Virus record (IMG/VR): IMGVR_UViG_3300042908_000860
Location: 1 to 45,101 of that record
DNA: 45,101 nt
Direction: 5' to 3' (one strand)
Source of the DNA: a virus
The position numbers and the translations under genes are program-made. The notes beneath the pieces are model-generated. The model did not search any database. It was given only the letters and a program-made list of their open reading frames with translations, and was not told where the DNA came from. Positions 16,479-25,137 of the stretch are shown in pieces; position 1 is the first letter of the stretch, and the number at the start of each line of letters is the position of its first letter.

Positions 16479-16861
16479 TACTGAATCACCAGGTAGCGGC
16501 CATCTTGAGTGATCAGGGCCAGGCCTGACTGCGTGATTATCCTAGTTCCCCCCGTCACAGCGATCGGGCCGTTCAGGTAGACCAGGCAATTCTCCCCACC
16601 GCCCAGTGGCTGCGGCTGATAACGCACCGTGAACGATTGCCCATCAACAGTGATTGGATCACCAAACAACAGCCCACCAAACAAAGAAGTGGGGACGTTC
16701 AACTCATAAACATCGCTGCTGATGTGTCCCTCGGCGGTCATCTCCTGGCTTCTATTCAGGATGCCGCCAATAAATGAAATGGCGCCAGCTGTCACGCTGA
16801 CGCCACCAAGCCTGGCGCGGGCTACCCGATCAACAGAAGCAGAAAGGGCAGCCCAGCCCAT
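16478..16861 (-). CDS. Head-tail joining protein (gpFII-like)
   Basis: A 127-residue protein right after the capsid genes. Features fit the lambda FII / Phage_attach family (117 residues): an N-terminal helix with Val-Asp-Arg-Val-Ala-Arg-Ala-Arg-Leu-Gly-Gly, a loop with Gly-Gly-Ile-Leu, then Ile-Thr-Val-Asp-Gly-Gln-Ser-Phe-Thr-Val-Arg-Tyr-Gln-Pro and a final Leu-Val-Tyr-Leu strand. It caps the portal/gpW ring and accepts the tail. ATG 16861 shares one base with the previous TAA. Confidence 0.6.
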   Translation of the reverse strand: MGWAALSASVDRVARARLGGVSVTAGAISFIGGILNRSQEMTAEGHISSDVYELNVPTSLFGGLLFGDPITVDGQSFTVRYQPQPLGGGENCLVYLNGPIAVTGGTRIITQSGLALITQDGRYLVIQ

Positions 16862-17232
16862 TAGGTCACAGCAGTAGCGGTCTGGTTAGAAGCCGAGGGC
16901 ATCAGCTTCACCCGGAGGTTGCCGGTCACAGCACCAGACGTTGCCAGGTTGATGCCCACCAGCACGTTAGCGGTGGTGCTGGCAGTCGTGACCGTCTTAA
17001 CGCCATTGCCAGCGAGCACGCAGTAGACGGGCAGTCCCACCGTTGCAAACTCTTCAGATCCGGTCTTCGGGATGTCAAAGACGCCCTCCGTTTTCAACTC
17101 AACCTGCTCACCGCTGGCAGCTGATGTGACGGCAATGCCGCGAATGCGCCCCACCTGCACAAAGTCGCCGGAAGCAACAGCAGATGGAGCCGTTACTGTG
17201 ACGTTGTCGCCTTCTTGGACAAAGTTTTTCAT
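16861..17232 (-). CDS. Capsid decoration / DUF2190-like protein
   Basis: A 123-residue protein; the start is taken at ATG 17232 (MKNFVQEGDNV), because the longer frame would begin in the MCP terminator. The opening Met-Lys-Asn-Phe-Val-Gln-Glu-Gly-Asp and the beta-strand run Val-Ala-Ser-Gly-Asp-Phe-Val-Gln-Val-Gly are typical of DUF2190 proteins, which lie next to major capsid genes and decorate heads. Gene order supports it. The start has no obvious Shine-Dalgarno sequence. Confidence 0.7.
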   Translation of the reverse strand: MKNFVQEGDNVTVTAPSAVASGDFVQVGRIRGIAVTSAASGEQVELKTEGVFDIPKTGSEEFATVGLPVYCVLAGNGVKTVTTASTTANVLVGINLATSGAVTGNLRVKLMPSASNQTATAVT

Positions 17233-17252
17233 TGGTCTGTGGTTAAAGGTGA

Positions 17253-17282
17253 AAGGAAGAAAGGGCCGAATGAGATCGGCCC
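17253..17282 (-). terminator. Hairpin with T-rich tail downstream of capsid gene
   Basis: Minus strand GGGCCGA (17282-17276), 6-nt loop, TCGGCCC (17269-17263), then TTTCTTCCTTTC. The tail is interrupted by C, so termination may be partial. It lies between the capsid stop (17289) and the next gene start (17232). Confidence 0.5.
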
Positions 17283-17288
17283 AATAGA

Positions 17289-19385
17289 TCAAACCCCAGA
17301 ACTGCGGTAGATGAACCGGTAATCCTTGACCGCGCAGCCAAAGTCGGTTCGCGCCAGCAGGGTTACGCCGTCGGGATCACGCTCAGGGACTGGCGTAATG
17401 GTCGGCCCCGGCTCGTCTGCCAGGTAGCCATAGACCAAGCCGTCGATCCGGTTGGGGCCAGCAGCGGTGTACCACTGAGCGGCAGAGCCATCGAGACGAG
17501 GCTCGACGATCAGTTGCATGGAACCGGCGTAGATGTTCGGGCCGGCGGCACCCGTCAGGGCTACTGGGGCGTAGCCGTTGGTAGAACTGAGAAGGAACTG
17601 ACGCGCCGTTCCTTCCAGATCAGTCGGAACGATCAAGAAATCAGGCGTCAGATTGACGGCTACCCCGCTGATGTCGGTTTGTTTCCGCATCGCTTTTACG
17701 GCGCCGTTCACGCCAGGAACGCCGATCGCACCGGTGCCGGTGTTGTTGTGCGAAGCATGGAACAGCACCTGTCCGTCGACGCTGGTTACAGCGTTGCCGC
17801 TGATCAGCGCCCACACCAGGTTGGACTCCAGCCGACGGAAGCCGCGACCCATGTATTCGGGCACGCGCTCCAGAGCGCTCAGGTCATCATTGATGATCGC
17901 CTGACGGGAGACGACGATCTTTTTGGTGTAGGTGAAAAGACGCCAGGTCGCTTGCGCTTCCTTGACGGTGCCGGACTTGTACTCCCCGCCTTCAAGGGTG
18001 AGCTCAGGCAGCAAGTCGGCAGCCATTACCAGATCGGCCGCTTGCTTGAAGTCCGGCAAGTTGCGTTGCCGGGCGATCTGCTTGTAGGTGTGAGGCTCCT
18101 CTTCGTAGGCGGCATCCAGGGCCTTGCCGGCGAGATTGGAGAACAGCAACGGGAAATCGCTGGTGCTGTGCATGGCCATCGCCACCAGGTCGGACTTACT
18201 CCGGCCCACGGTGCTGATACCTCGCGACTCCGCGTAGATGCGCACACACTCCATCAGGGAGTAGCCGCGATACTGCTTGCCAGCATCAGACAGCTTCTGC
18301 CCTGGGTTAATCCTGGCGTACAGCATGTCGCCGATGCCGGCCATGACCGTATCGCCCTCATGGCGGGTTACCTGGATCCGGGCCGGATGGCCCGCGGCAC
18401 CTGCGCGCCCCTCGATCACAGAAGAATGGGCAGACACGATCTCGACGGCGACCTCAGAGAAGGGCTTGCCGCCATCGACCATGGCTTGCACGGTCTCCGG
18501 AGAAAGGCCAGCCTGGGCGGCGCAGCGGCGGATGTCAGTCTCGCGGCGCAAGGCTGCAACGGTCGCCGACTCACCAGAAGCGGCGGCGGCAACAGGGACA
18601 GGCGAAGGGGTAGAAGGTTGAACGACTGGCGCAGCCTCGTTGGTTGTGGCTGCCATGACTTGATCGTCAGCGGTGGCGGCCGGAGGCGCAACACCAGCGA
18701 GGGATTGCGTGGTCATCGGGAATGGCGAGGGTGGCGGAATCCTATCCTCTTCTCTCATCCTATCCTCTTTCGCTCCCCATGTCTGCAGTAACGCAGCCGG
18801 TGGGGAGGTGAAGCGATCAGCAGGAAGACGCGGCACGCTGGCGCGCACCTGCGCCGGGGCCGCCACCTCATCCACCAGGCCAGCGGCCAGAGCATCCTCC
18901 GCCGTGAACCACGTCCCGGCGCCGGAGCCCGCCGACATCCACCCAGTCACCTGCTCCTCTGTTGCGCCCGTGCGTTGCGCGTAGGTGCGCCGGTAGGCAG
19001 CTGAATAGGTGTCGAGGAGGGCTGCCGATGTCCGCAACGACTCCGCGTCACCGGCCGCCATCGACCAGCAGTTGTGGATCATCAGCAGGGCATTCTCTGG
19101 CATCACCACCCGATCGCCAGCCATCGCCACAATCGAGCCAGCCGAAGCCGCTACGCCATCGATCACGACCGTCTTCTTTCCCTGGTACCGGGCCAGGATG
19201 TCGTGAATGGCTATTCCCTCGCCCGCATCGCCACCGTAGGAAAACAGGTTGACGGTGACATCCCGCCCACCTGCTGATTCCATGGCGCGCGCAACATCCG
19301 CTGCCAAGATGTCAAATCCGACATCCCCATACAGCTGCACCACTGGGACAGTGCCGGCTGCATTAACGGTCACACCCAAAGCCAT
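17289..19385 (-). CDS. Fused prohead protease (ClpP-like) and major capsid protein
   Basis: A 698-residue protein from ATG 19385 (frame open to 19424). Residues 1-185 are a ClpP-type serine protease: Phe-Ser-Tyr-Gly-Gly-Asp, the nucleophile in GVAASAGS (Ser81), the His in LLMIHN (His104). Residues about 190-330 are Ala/Pro/Val-rich and charged, like a scaffold or delta domain. From about 340 to the end it has HK97-fold capsid features, including a spine-like helix region and Ala-Val-Lys-Ala-Met-Arg ... Pro-Asp-Phe-Leu-Ile-Val-Pro. Separate genes are usual; here protease, scaffold and capsid are one chain, presumably self-cleaved in the prohead. The portal stop lies about 40 bases upstream. 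Confidence 0.85.
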   Translation of the reverse strand: MALGVTVNAAGTVPVVQLYGDVGFDILAADVARAMESAGGRDVTVNLFSYGGDAGEGIAIHDILARYQGKKTVVIDGVAASAGSIVAMAGDRVVMPENALLMIHNCWSMAAGDAESLRTSAALLDTYSAAYRRTYAQRTGATEEQVTGWMSAGSGAGTWFTAEDALAAGLVDEVAAPAQVRASVPRLPADRFTSPPAALLQTWGAKEDRMREEDRIPPPSPFPMTTQSLAGVAPPAATADDQVMAATTNEAAPVVQPSTPSPVPVAAAASGESATVAALRRETDIRRCAAQAGLSPETVQAMVDGGKPFSEVAVEIVSAHSSVIEGRAGAAGHPARIQVTRHEGDTVMAGIGDMLYARINPGQKLSDAGKQYRGYSLMECVRIYAESRGISTVGRSKSDLVAMAMHSTSDFPLLFSNLAGKALDAAYEEEPHTYKQIARQRNLPDFKQAADLVMAADLLPELTLEGGEYKSGTVKEAQATWRLFTYTKKIVVSRQAIINDDLSALERVPEYMGRGFRRLESNLVWALISGNAVTSVDGQVLFHASHNNTGTGAIGVPGVNGAVKAMRKQTDISGVAVNLTPDFLIVPTDLEGTARQFLLSSTNGYAPVALTGAAGPNIYAGSMQLIVEPRLDGSAAQWYTAAGPNRIDGLVYGYLADEPGPTITPVPERDPDGVTLLARTDFGCAVKDYRFIYRSSGV

Positions 19386-19424
19386 GGCCACACAATCGCT
19401 AGCCGCATGATACTCCGACCGCAA

Positions 19425-20873
19425 CTACGCGGCCGGCGCATCTGGCGGAGTCGCGTCAGTAGGTGGGAGAACTGAACCGGCCGGCCGCGCCTGCGTCACG
19501 CCGCTGCCGCTGACCAATCCTGGGTCGACGCTGAGCGTCAAGCCTGCGCGCTTCGCTCGATCCATGTCTGCCGCCAGTTCCGTGATCACCTCCTCTGGCA
19601 CGTAGCCGAAAGCCCGCTGCACCTCTGACAAGCTCATAATCCCGGCCCGTACCGCATCGATCAACGCCGGGATTTCCCGGGTCGGATCGATCATTTCCCG
19701 CCGCGGTGGCGTGTGGCTCCACTGGACCGGCCCGCGCAGCAAACCCGCCATCTGCGCAAGCTCGTCATGCCAGCGGCACACCGGCGACAGCATGCCAGGA
19801 ATCGTCACCTTCCCGCGAAGGTACGCAATCCGGCGGCTGAACTCCAACCACCCACCACGGAAGCTGGAATAGTTGACGTTCGACAGGTCGCCTGTCATCG
19901 ACTCATAGGTGATCTCGTAGGCAGCCGCTACAGCCCTTGCGTATTCCTTGTGCGTGTTGACAAAATCGCCGGAGCTTGGTGGAGTGAATGCGTTGAAACT
20001 GCGGCCAGGCGGCAGGTACTCCACTGCGCCTGGCTCGATTGTGTCAAACGCGATCGGGTCGCCACCAGTTGTTGGCTCACCATCAGGCTCAGACACAACA
20101 CCAAAGAAGCATGCGGCAATTTTGTCCTTCATCTGCTGCGCCACTCGAATATCACCCATATCGCGCAGCGTCAGGATGGCGGCAGTCCCGAACGGCAGCC
20201 CCATCCGCTGCCCCGCCCGGCGACTGTCAAAGTGCAAAGCAATCTCTTCCTTTGAAACGAACGTGCTCTGGAGCTTTGCGCTTGAACTCAACAGGCTTTC
20301 GCCCGGATGGTTATCACGTATCCAATATCCCTTCAGCCTGCCACTTGTATCAAATTGCTGGCCAAATAAAATGTCAACTCCATTATCCTTATTGAAGTCA
20401 AGCCAGTCAGGCTCCAGCATCTGCACCTGCAGCGGCACCAGCCCATAGCGCTCCAGCAGCTCCGGTCGCACCCGCTTACGAACCAGCACCGCACCACGCA
20501 CCGCCGTGGTCCTGGCGCCTACCGCCTGATTCCCGTACCAGTCATGCACCCCATAGAAATCAGACTCGGTTGTCTCCACCCAGCTTTTCCACGCCTGCGA
20601 GTATCGGCGCGTTGAACCCTGCGGGGTGCTCATAATCCCATCACCAATCCAGTTATTAACGATCACGCCAATCGCACGCGATGCGTAGGCGTCATTGTCC
20701 GCAAGGTCTTGATGGCGCTTTACCAGCCAATACCACGCCTGACGGAGATCACTATTTGGCCCGCTATTATTTGTCCACCAATTTGCAGTTCTCCTAGTTT
20801 GTTTCGCCGCCTCAAACTCTGACAGCACGCGCCGGGCAAGCTGCGCTTCAAGCCGCTTCCGCTTCTTGCCCAT
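19425..20873 (-). CDS. Portal protein, lambda gpB family
   Basis: A 482-residue protein, the size of lambda-type portals (about 500). The N-terminus is basic and helical; Arg-Thr-Ala-Asn-Trp-Trp-Thr-Asn-Asn-Ser-Gly-Pro-Asn and Ala-Ser-Arg-Ala-Ile-Gly-Val-Ile-Val-Asn-Asn-Trp-Ile-Gly-Asp-Gly-Ile are hallmark segments of this family. The C-terminus is Pro-rich. ATG 20873 overlaps the gpW-like stop. Forms the dodecameric DNA-entry ring at one capsid vertex and docks the terminase. Confidence 0.9.
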   Translation of the reverse strand: MGKKRKRLEAQLARRVLSEFEAAKQTRRTANWWTNNSGPNSDLRQAWYWLVKRHQDLADNDAYASRAIGVIVNNWIGDGIMSTPQGSTRRYSQAWKSWVETTESDFYGVHDWYGNQAVGARTTAVRGAVLVRKRVRPELLERYGLVPLQVQMLEPDWLDFNKDNGVDILFGQQFDTSGRLKGYWIRDNHPGESLLSSSAKLQSTFVSKEEIALHFDSRRAGQRMGLPFGTAAILTLRDMGDIRVAQQMKDKIAACFFGVVSEPDGEPTTGGDPIAFDTIEPGAVEYLPPGRSFNAFTPPSSGDFVNTHKEYARAVAAAYEITYESMTGDLSNVNYSSFRGGWLEFSRRIAYLRGKVTIPGMLSPVCRWHDELAQMAGLLRGPVQWSHTPPRREMIDPTREIPALIDAVRAGIMSLSEVQRAFGYVPEEVITELAADMDRAKRAGLTLSVDPGLVSGSGVTQARPAGSVLPPTDATPPDAPAA

Positions 20874-21079
20874 CAGGTCGGCCTCGACATTCCAAAGTAC
20901 ACCCGGCGGATGAAGCCGCCAGTCCCTACCCCCAGTTCTTGCGCCATGCTCTTTTCAATCCGGCGCATTTCATCCAGGCTCCGGTAGGTCAGCTGCCGGC
21001 CGTCGCTGAATCGCACCTGAAGAACACCTTCCGCAATCGCGGAGCGCAGTTCCTCAAGTTGGGTGATGGTGTAAGCCAT
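20873..21079 (-). CDS. Head-tail joining protein, gpW-like
   Basis: A 68-residue protein, identical in length to lambda gpW. It shows the gpW pattern: Leu-Glu-Glu-Leu-Arg-Ser-Ala-Ile-Ala-Glu-Gly, a beta hairpin Val-Arg-Phe-Ser-Asp-Gly-Arg-Gln-Leu-Thr-Tyr-Arg-Ser, then Glu-Met-Arg-Arg-Ile-Glu-Lys. Sits between large terminase and portal as in lambda. It binds the portal after packaging to stabilise DNA and provide the tail docking site. Confidence 0.85.
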   Translation of the reverse strand: MAYTITQLEELRSAIAEGVLQVRFSDGRQLTYRSLDEMRRIEKSMAQELGVGTGGFIRRVYFGMSRPT

Positions 21080-21088
21080 GCCACCATC

Positions 21089-23002
21089 CTACCGGCTGAT
21101 CCACTTCTCGCGCACCCCACGGGCCTGGCTTGGCCGCTCGATCCATCCTGCCCGCTTGCCATCGGCGCCCGGCTGAGCTGGTGGAGGAGAGGCCCCCCTG
21201 GCGCCGCCTTCCGCCAGCCGCTCCAGCTGGTCCCACATCGTCGCTCTGTTGTATTTCCGCTTCAGCAGCTCCAGCATCGCCAGGCAGTACACCTCCAGGT
21301 CGAGCGGTTCATTCCTCGCACCCGATGGGCAATGCCACTCCAGCACCTGGAACCCCTTCACGTACCGCGGCTGCAGCCGCTCCGCCGTCAATCCCGCCAG
21401 ATACTCCTCCGTCGTCTCATCATCAAAATGCACGTAGCCAGGGCCTGGCTCCGCAATCTTCAACCTGCTGTAGACCGTCCGCTTCAACCCATGGCCGCCC
21501 ACCATGTACAGCGTCAAACCATTCGCGATCGTCCGGCCCCTGAACGTCACATCGATCTTGTTGCCCTTACTCAGCGCCGGCGCGTCCCGCTTGTTCGCTC
21601 CCTTGATCGCCACCACCCCTTCCCTCGTGTGCTCCCGGGCCCAGTTGTAAGCCTCCGGCGTGAAGTGCCCCGCCGTGTCCACCGCACAAAACCGCACCCG
21701 CATCGTGCCGCCACCCTCTCGCGGGAAGTCGGTCCGCAGAATCGTCAGCACCTGATCCCACACATCATCTTGCGCCGGGTCGCCCTCGATCTTCTGGTGC
21801 CACACCCGCCAGCTTTCATCACCCCTGCCATACCCCTTCACCACCACCTCCAGCCAGGTGTCCTGCACGTCCACGCTCATCAGCAGCACCAGCACACCCG
21901 CCGGGCATGTCCCCGCCCGATACTCACCCGCCCGCACAATCAGCCCGTCAGCGCTCACCTTCGCCAGCGCTTCGTCCTCCCACGCCTCCGCGGCTCGCTT
22001 GTTCACCCAGCCCTTGAGCAACAGCGGATCACCATGGGCCCGCAGAAACTCATCCCTGATCTGCTCCCACGGTGTCCACCCCGCCGGCGCATACCACCCG
22101 GGCAGGTGGAAGCCTGCCGTCATCCCATCACCCGCCGCGCTCGGCTTCCATACCGCGCCCATCAACATCGCGGTCTTGTGTTCCTGTCCCACCCGTTCCC
22201 CGCAAGCCGGGCATCGCATCCACACCTCCCCATCCGGTCGGTCCCATTGCGCATGTTCCCGCCACTTCAGCACCTCATGGGCGCCGCAACATGGCATCAA
22301 CGCCGCATAACCCCGCCGGTCGCTGCGCTTCTCATACTCCTCCGTGATCCTGCACGCTCCCCTTGTACCCGGCGTGCTCGTGATCAGCACCTTGCCCATC
22401 GGGAAAGTACTAGTCCTGGTCTCCGCATTCTCCAGCGGGTCGCCCTTATCATCCGCCTCCATCGGGTAGCTGCTCACCTCATCCGCCGCCAGGTTTGCGG
22501 CCGGCATGCTCTGCAGCCCGCTACCGCTATTCGCACCCGTCAGCACGAACAGCCCCCCGCGGAACTCTTTCAGAAACATCGTGTTCCCGCTGTCCCGTGA
22601 TCGGGCCGGTGCAATCAGCTCTGTCAGCACCGGCGTTTCCGTCAGCAGCGGATCCAGCCGCTGCCGATTCAACCGCTTCGCCATGTCTAGCGTTGGCTGC
22701 ACCAGCAGCGTCGGGCCTGGCCATAGATGGATGATCGCCCCCAGCCAATTCAGCACCACTTCCGTCTTCCCCATCTGGCTCCCGAACATCAGCACCACCC
22801 GCCGCCACGGGCTTGACGGGCTCAGGCAATCCATCGGTTCCCGCAGGTAAGGCGTCCGATCTGTTCGCCATGGCCCCTTCTCCGCTGATCCCTTCCCGCT
22901 TAACCATCGGTAGCGATCCGCCCATTGACTAACCGTCATAGGGTCAGGCGGCGTCAGCCCTTCGGCGAAAGCCTGCCGGTAAATCGTTGCTGCGTCAGCC
23001 AT
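21089..23002 (-). CDS. Large terminase subunit, GpA family
   Basis: A 637-residue protein, like lambda A (641). The start is taken at ATG 23002 (8-base overlap with the small terminase) over a longer frame from 23023. Walker A GSQMGKT at about 74-80, Walker B Ala-Asp-Glu at about 173-175, and a C-terminal nuclease with Val-Asp-Thr-Ala-Gly-His typical of the family. A Cys-rich stretch (Pro-Cys-Cys-Gly ... Cys-Pro-Ala-Cys-Gly) near residues 240-270 is a zinc ribbon seen in many GpA proteins. GpA terminases often cut at cos sites; no cos could be identified here. Confidence 0.92.
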   Translation of the reverse strand: MADAATIYRQAFAEGLTPPDPMTVSQWADRYRWLSGKGSAEKGPWRTDRTPYLREPMDCLSPSSPWRRVVLMFGSQMGKTEVVLNWLGAIIHLWPGPTLLVQPTLDMAKRLNRQRLDPLLTETPVLTELIAPARSRDSGNTMFLKEFRGGLFVLTGANSGSGLQSMPAANLAADEVSSYPMEADDKGDPLENAETRTSTFPMGKVLITSTPGTRGACRITEEYEKRSDRRGYAALMPCCGAHEVLKWREHAQWDRPDGEVWMRCPACGERVGQEHKTAMLMGAVWKPSAAGDGMTAGFHLPGWYAPAGWTPWEQIRDEFLRAHGDPLLLKGWVNKRAAEAWEDEALAKVSADGLIVRAGEYRAGTCPAGVLVLLMSVDVQDTWLEVVVKGYGRGDESWRVWHQKIEGDPAQDDVWDQVLTILRTDFPREGGGTMRVRFCAVDTAGHFTPEAYNWAREHTREGVVAIKGANKRDAPALSKGNKIDVTFRGRTIANGLTLYMVGGHGLKRTVYSRLKIAEPGPGYVHFDDETTEEYLAGLTAERLQPRYVKGFQVLEWHCPSGARNEPLDLEVYCLAMLELLKRKYNRATMWDQLERLAEGGARGASPPPAQPGADGKRAGWIERPSQARGVREKWISR

Positions 23003-23549
23003 CTGCCAGCACCCGCAAAGCAACCCTGATCTCTTCTATCAACAAAGCGTGAACTTCTCTTGTATCGTTTATTGCGGCAAGCTGGGGAGACAACCTATCG
23101 GCAATGCCCATCATTCCATCGCGCACAGCGCGCCCTGTTGCAAATGCTTGAGTCCTTACCTCGCGGCTGGGCAACAATTCTCCTGTTCGCTCTTTGTATT
23201 CAAGCTCAGTCAGCTTGGCCTCATACGCTGCCTTTACCTGCTTGCTTACCGCCAGCGACGGCCCGCCGTTGGTGGCTGGTGGAGGGGGGGCGGCTACGGC
23301 AACTGCTTTCGCCGTTGCGTGTCTTGGCTGTGTTGCAGTGCCGATTCCCATTGCCCCCTGCTCTCCGGGGTCAGTGCGAGCTGCCCATTGAGCATCAGCC
23401 AGTGCAGGATCAATCACCCAGTTTCTGCCTTCACGACGCACGGCAGGTTCGCTTAGCCGGCCGTCATTGATAGCGTTGAGCACTGCAACATGCGAGGCGC
23501 CACGTAGCCCAAGCGCTTTGCGGTGGTTGGCGTAGGCCTGGAGGTTCAT
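22995..23549 (-). CDS. Small terminase subunit
   Basis: A 184-residue protein immediately before the large terminase, close to lambda Nu1 (181). The N-terminal 50 residues form a winged-HTH-like unit (Ala-Tyr-Ala-Asn-His-Arg-Lys-Ala-Leu-Gly, then Ala-Val-Leu-Asn-Ala-Ile-Asn-Asp-Gly-Arg-Leu, Trp-Val-Ile-Asp-Pro) for DNA recognition. Residues 70-95 are an Ala/Pro linker; the rest is a helical Lys/Glu-rich oligomerisation region. ATG 23549 overlaps the methyltransferase stop as ATGA. Confidence 0.8.
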   Translation of the reverse strand: MNLQAYANHRKALGLRGASHVAVLNAINDGRLSEPAVRREGRNWVIDPALADAQWAARTDPGEQGAMGIGTATQPRHATAKAVAVAAPPPPATNGGPSLAVSKQVKAAYEAKLTELEYKERTGELLPSREVRTQAFATGRAVRDGMMGIADRLSPQLAAINDTREVHALLIEEIRVALRVLADG

Positions 23550-24610
23550 GGGTCGTACTCAATCCCGAACCACTGCCGGCCGATCTCCAGCGCTACCCGC
23601 TGGGTCATGTAGGGCGGGACGGACATGCCGCAGACGTATTTAGTTTTCATTTTTCCAAAGATGTAATCGTCTGGATAAGACTGCAGCCTTGTGATCTCTT
23701 GCTCCGATAAGTGACGAGGAACAGCAGGATGCAGCAAGTCCTGAGTGCTTGTCACGGTAAGAGACGGCTGCCACCATCTAAGACGTCCGTGGTTAAACAG
23801 TTTTTTCTTTTGTTGCAGCTTGATTGTAAAATATTCATAAATAAACTTGCGGTCTTCTTTTTTGCACCAAGTCCAAGCATCCAACATCTCTCCTTTTATT
23901 GCTTGCGCTTGTTGCAGTGGCAATCCTCCCCAGGCTTCTTTCACTGATACTGGCTGCTCCTCAAACTTCATCTCCAACTTTCCCCACCCCAGGCTCCGCC
24001 GCCGCGCAATGAAGAACGTTCGCTCTCTGGCCTGCGGCACGCCCATCCGCGCTGCGTTGAACAGAAACAACTGAGCGTCGTAGCCTGCCTCTCGGAATGC
24101 TGCAAAGATCTCTTTCACATAGCCCTTTGCATTGCCGAGGATCAGGCCCTTCACGTTTTCGGCCACAATCACTTTCGGCTGCAGCCGCTGGCCAACCTCA
24201 ATGAAGTGGAAGAACAAGTCGTCTAGCACTTGCTTTACTTGCCCTTCGCGGAAGTGGTGAGCATCGCCCCATTTCTTTTCCCTGCTGCCAGCCATGCTGA
24301 ACGATGAGCACGGCGGCGAGCCGTCAAGCAGATCTAGGTTCTTTAGTTCATCAGGGATCTCGTCTAGCGGCAGCTTGTTGAACTGCTGCACTCCCATCAA
24401 GTAACTGTGCTTTGGCTTGTGGTTGGCCCGGTAGATCGCCATCATTTCCGGGTCAATCTCAACGCCGCCCAGCACGTTAAAACCGGCGAGCTTGTAGCCC
24501 ATTGTTGAGCCGCCGCCGCAATGGAAGCAGGAAAATGCTGTGAGGCCATTCTTTGGAACAGTGGCTAAATCAGTCAGGTTCCATGGACCATGAAAGCGGC
24601 GCAGCGTCAT
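23546..24610 (-). CDS. DNA (cytosine-5) methyltransferase
   Basis: A 354-residue C5-methyltransferase. Motif I-like Phe-His-Cys-Gly-Gly-Gly (about 29-34) with an acidic motif II (Gly-Val-Glu-Ile-Asp, 49-53); motif IV Gly-Ser-Pro-Pro-Cys-Ser-Ser-Phe with catalytic Cys101; motif VI Glu-Asn-Val (151-153); motif VIII Gln-Ala-Arg-Glu-Arg (193-197); motif IX/X region Arg-Leu-Gln-Ser-Tyr-Pro and a final Ser-Val-Pro-Pro-Tyr. All core residues are intact. No partner restriction enzyme is visible. Its base composition is AT-richer than the flanking late genes, a sign of separate acquisition. Likely protects phage DNA from host restriction. It overlaps both neighbours by ATGA. Confidence 0.9.
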   Translation of the reverse strand: MTLRRFHGPWNLTDLATVPKNGLTAFSCFHCGGGSTMGYKLAGFNVLGGVEIDPEMMAIYRANHKPKHSYLMGVQQFNKLPLDEIPDELKNLDLLDGSPPCSSFSMAGSREKKWGDAHHFREGQVKQVLDDLFFHFIEVGQRLQPKVIVAENVKGLILGNAKGYVKEIFAAFREAGYDAQLFLFNAARMGVPQARERTFFIARRRSLGWGKLEMKFEEQPVSVKEAWGGLPLQQAQAIKGEMLDAWTWCKKEDRKFIYEYFTIKLQQKKKLFNHGRLRWWQPSLTVTSTQDLLHPAVPRHLSEQEITRLQSYPDDYIFGKMKTKYVCGMSVPPYMTQRVALEIGRQWFGIEYDP

Positions 24611-25137
24611 CCGTTGAACTCAAAATTGCAGCGTGGGCACTTGTGCTCAAACTCGCTAAACCCTTCTTCGCCGTATTCCTCAGCACCATTGTATTCTTTG
24701 GCTGGCTTGTCAATCCCTTCCGGGTCCAGCAGTTTTGCAATCTGATCACTGTCAAACCCCAACAGGCTCAGGTCAAAGTCAGCCAGGTTTAACTCTACGA
24801 CTTCCTGTTGCAGCAGCTCCTTATCCCACCCTGCGGTCAGCGCCAGTTGGTTGTCCGCGATCACGTAGGCCCTGCGCTGCTCGGAGCTCAGGTGGTCGAG
24901 CACGATCACCGGCACTTCGGCCAGGCCTATGTCCTTTGCCGCCGCTAGCCGCCCATGGCCGGCAAGGATTCCGTTCGACCCGTCAACCAGCAACGGGTTC
25001 GTGAAGCCGAACTCTTGGATGCTCGCGGCAATCTGCGCCACCTGCTCCGGGCTATGCGTCCGGGCGTTGCGCTCGTAAGGACGCAGCCGCTCCAGCGGCC
25101 ACATCTCAATCCTCTTCGCGGTAGGCGGTGCTGTCAT
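24607..25137 (-). CDS. ParB/Srx-like nuclease-domain protein
   Basis: A 176-residue protein. Residues 8-95 are a ParB N-terminal-like domain: Leu-Arg-Pro-Tyr-Glu-Arg-Asn-Ala-Arg-Thr-His, Ile-Gln-Glu-Phe-Gly-Phe-Thr-Asn-Pro-Leu-Leu-Val-Asp and Gly-Ile-Leu-Ala-Gly-His-Gly-Arg (the CTP/phosphate-binding box with HGR for ERR). The C-terminus is acidic and ends in Cys-Pro-Arg-Cys, half a zinc ribbon. No HTH for a parS site. Such proteins are commonly encoded next to, or fused with, phage DNA methyltransferases, as here (ATGA overlap). A role in DNA modification or processing before packaging is inferred. Confidence 0.8.
   Translation of the reverse strand: MTAPPTAKRIEMWPLERLRPYERNARTHSPEQVAQIAASIQEFGFTNPLLVDGSNGILAGHGRLAAAKDIGLAEVPVIVLDHLSSEQRRAYVIADNQLALTAGWDKELLQQEVVELNLADFDLSLLGFDSDQIAKLLDPEGIDKPAKEYNGAEEYGEEGFSEFEHKCPRCNFEFNG

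Noticed and set aside
17514-18791. 425-codon plus-strand frame antisense to the capsid gene
   Set aside because: Shadow of the protease-capsid gene; no recognisable motif and no ribosome-binding context.
20939-22600. 553-codon plus-strand open frame antisense to the large terminase
   Set aside because: Composition is Arg/Pro/His-rich as expected from GC-rich antisense sequence, with no domain; the minus strand has clear terminase motifs.
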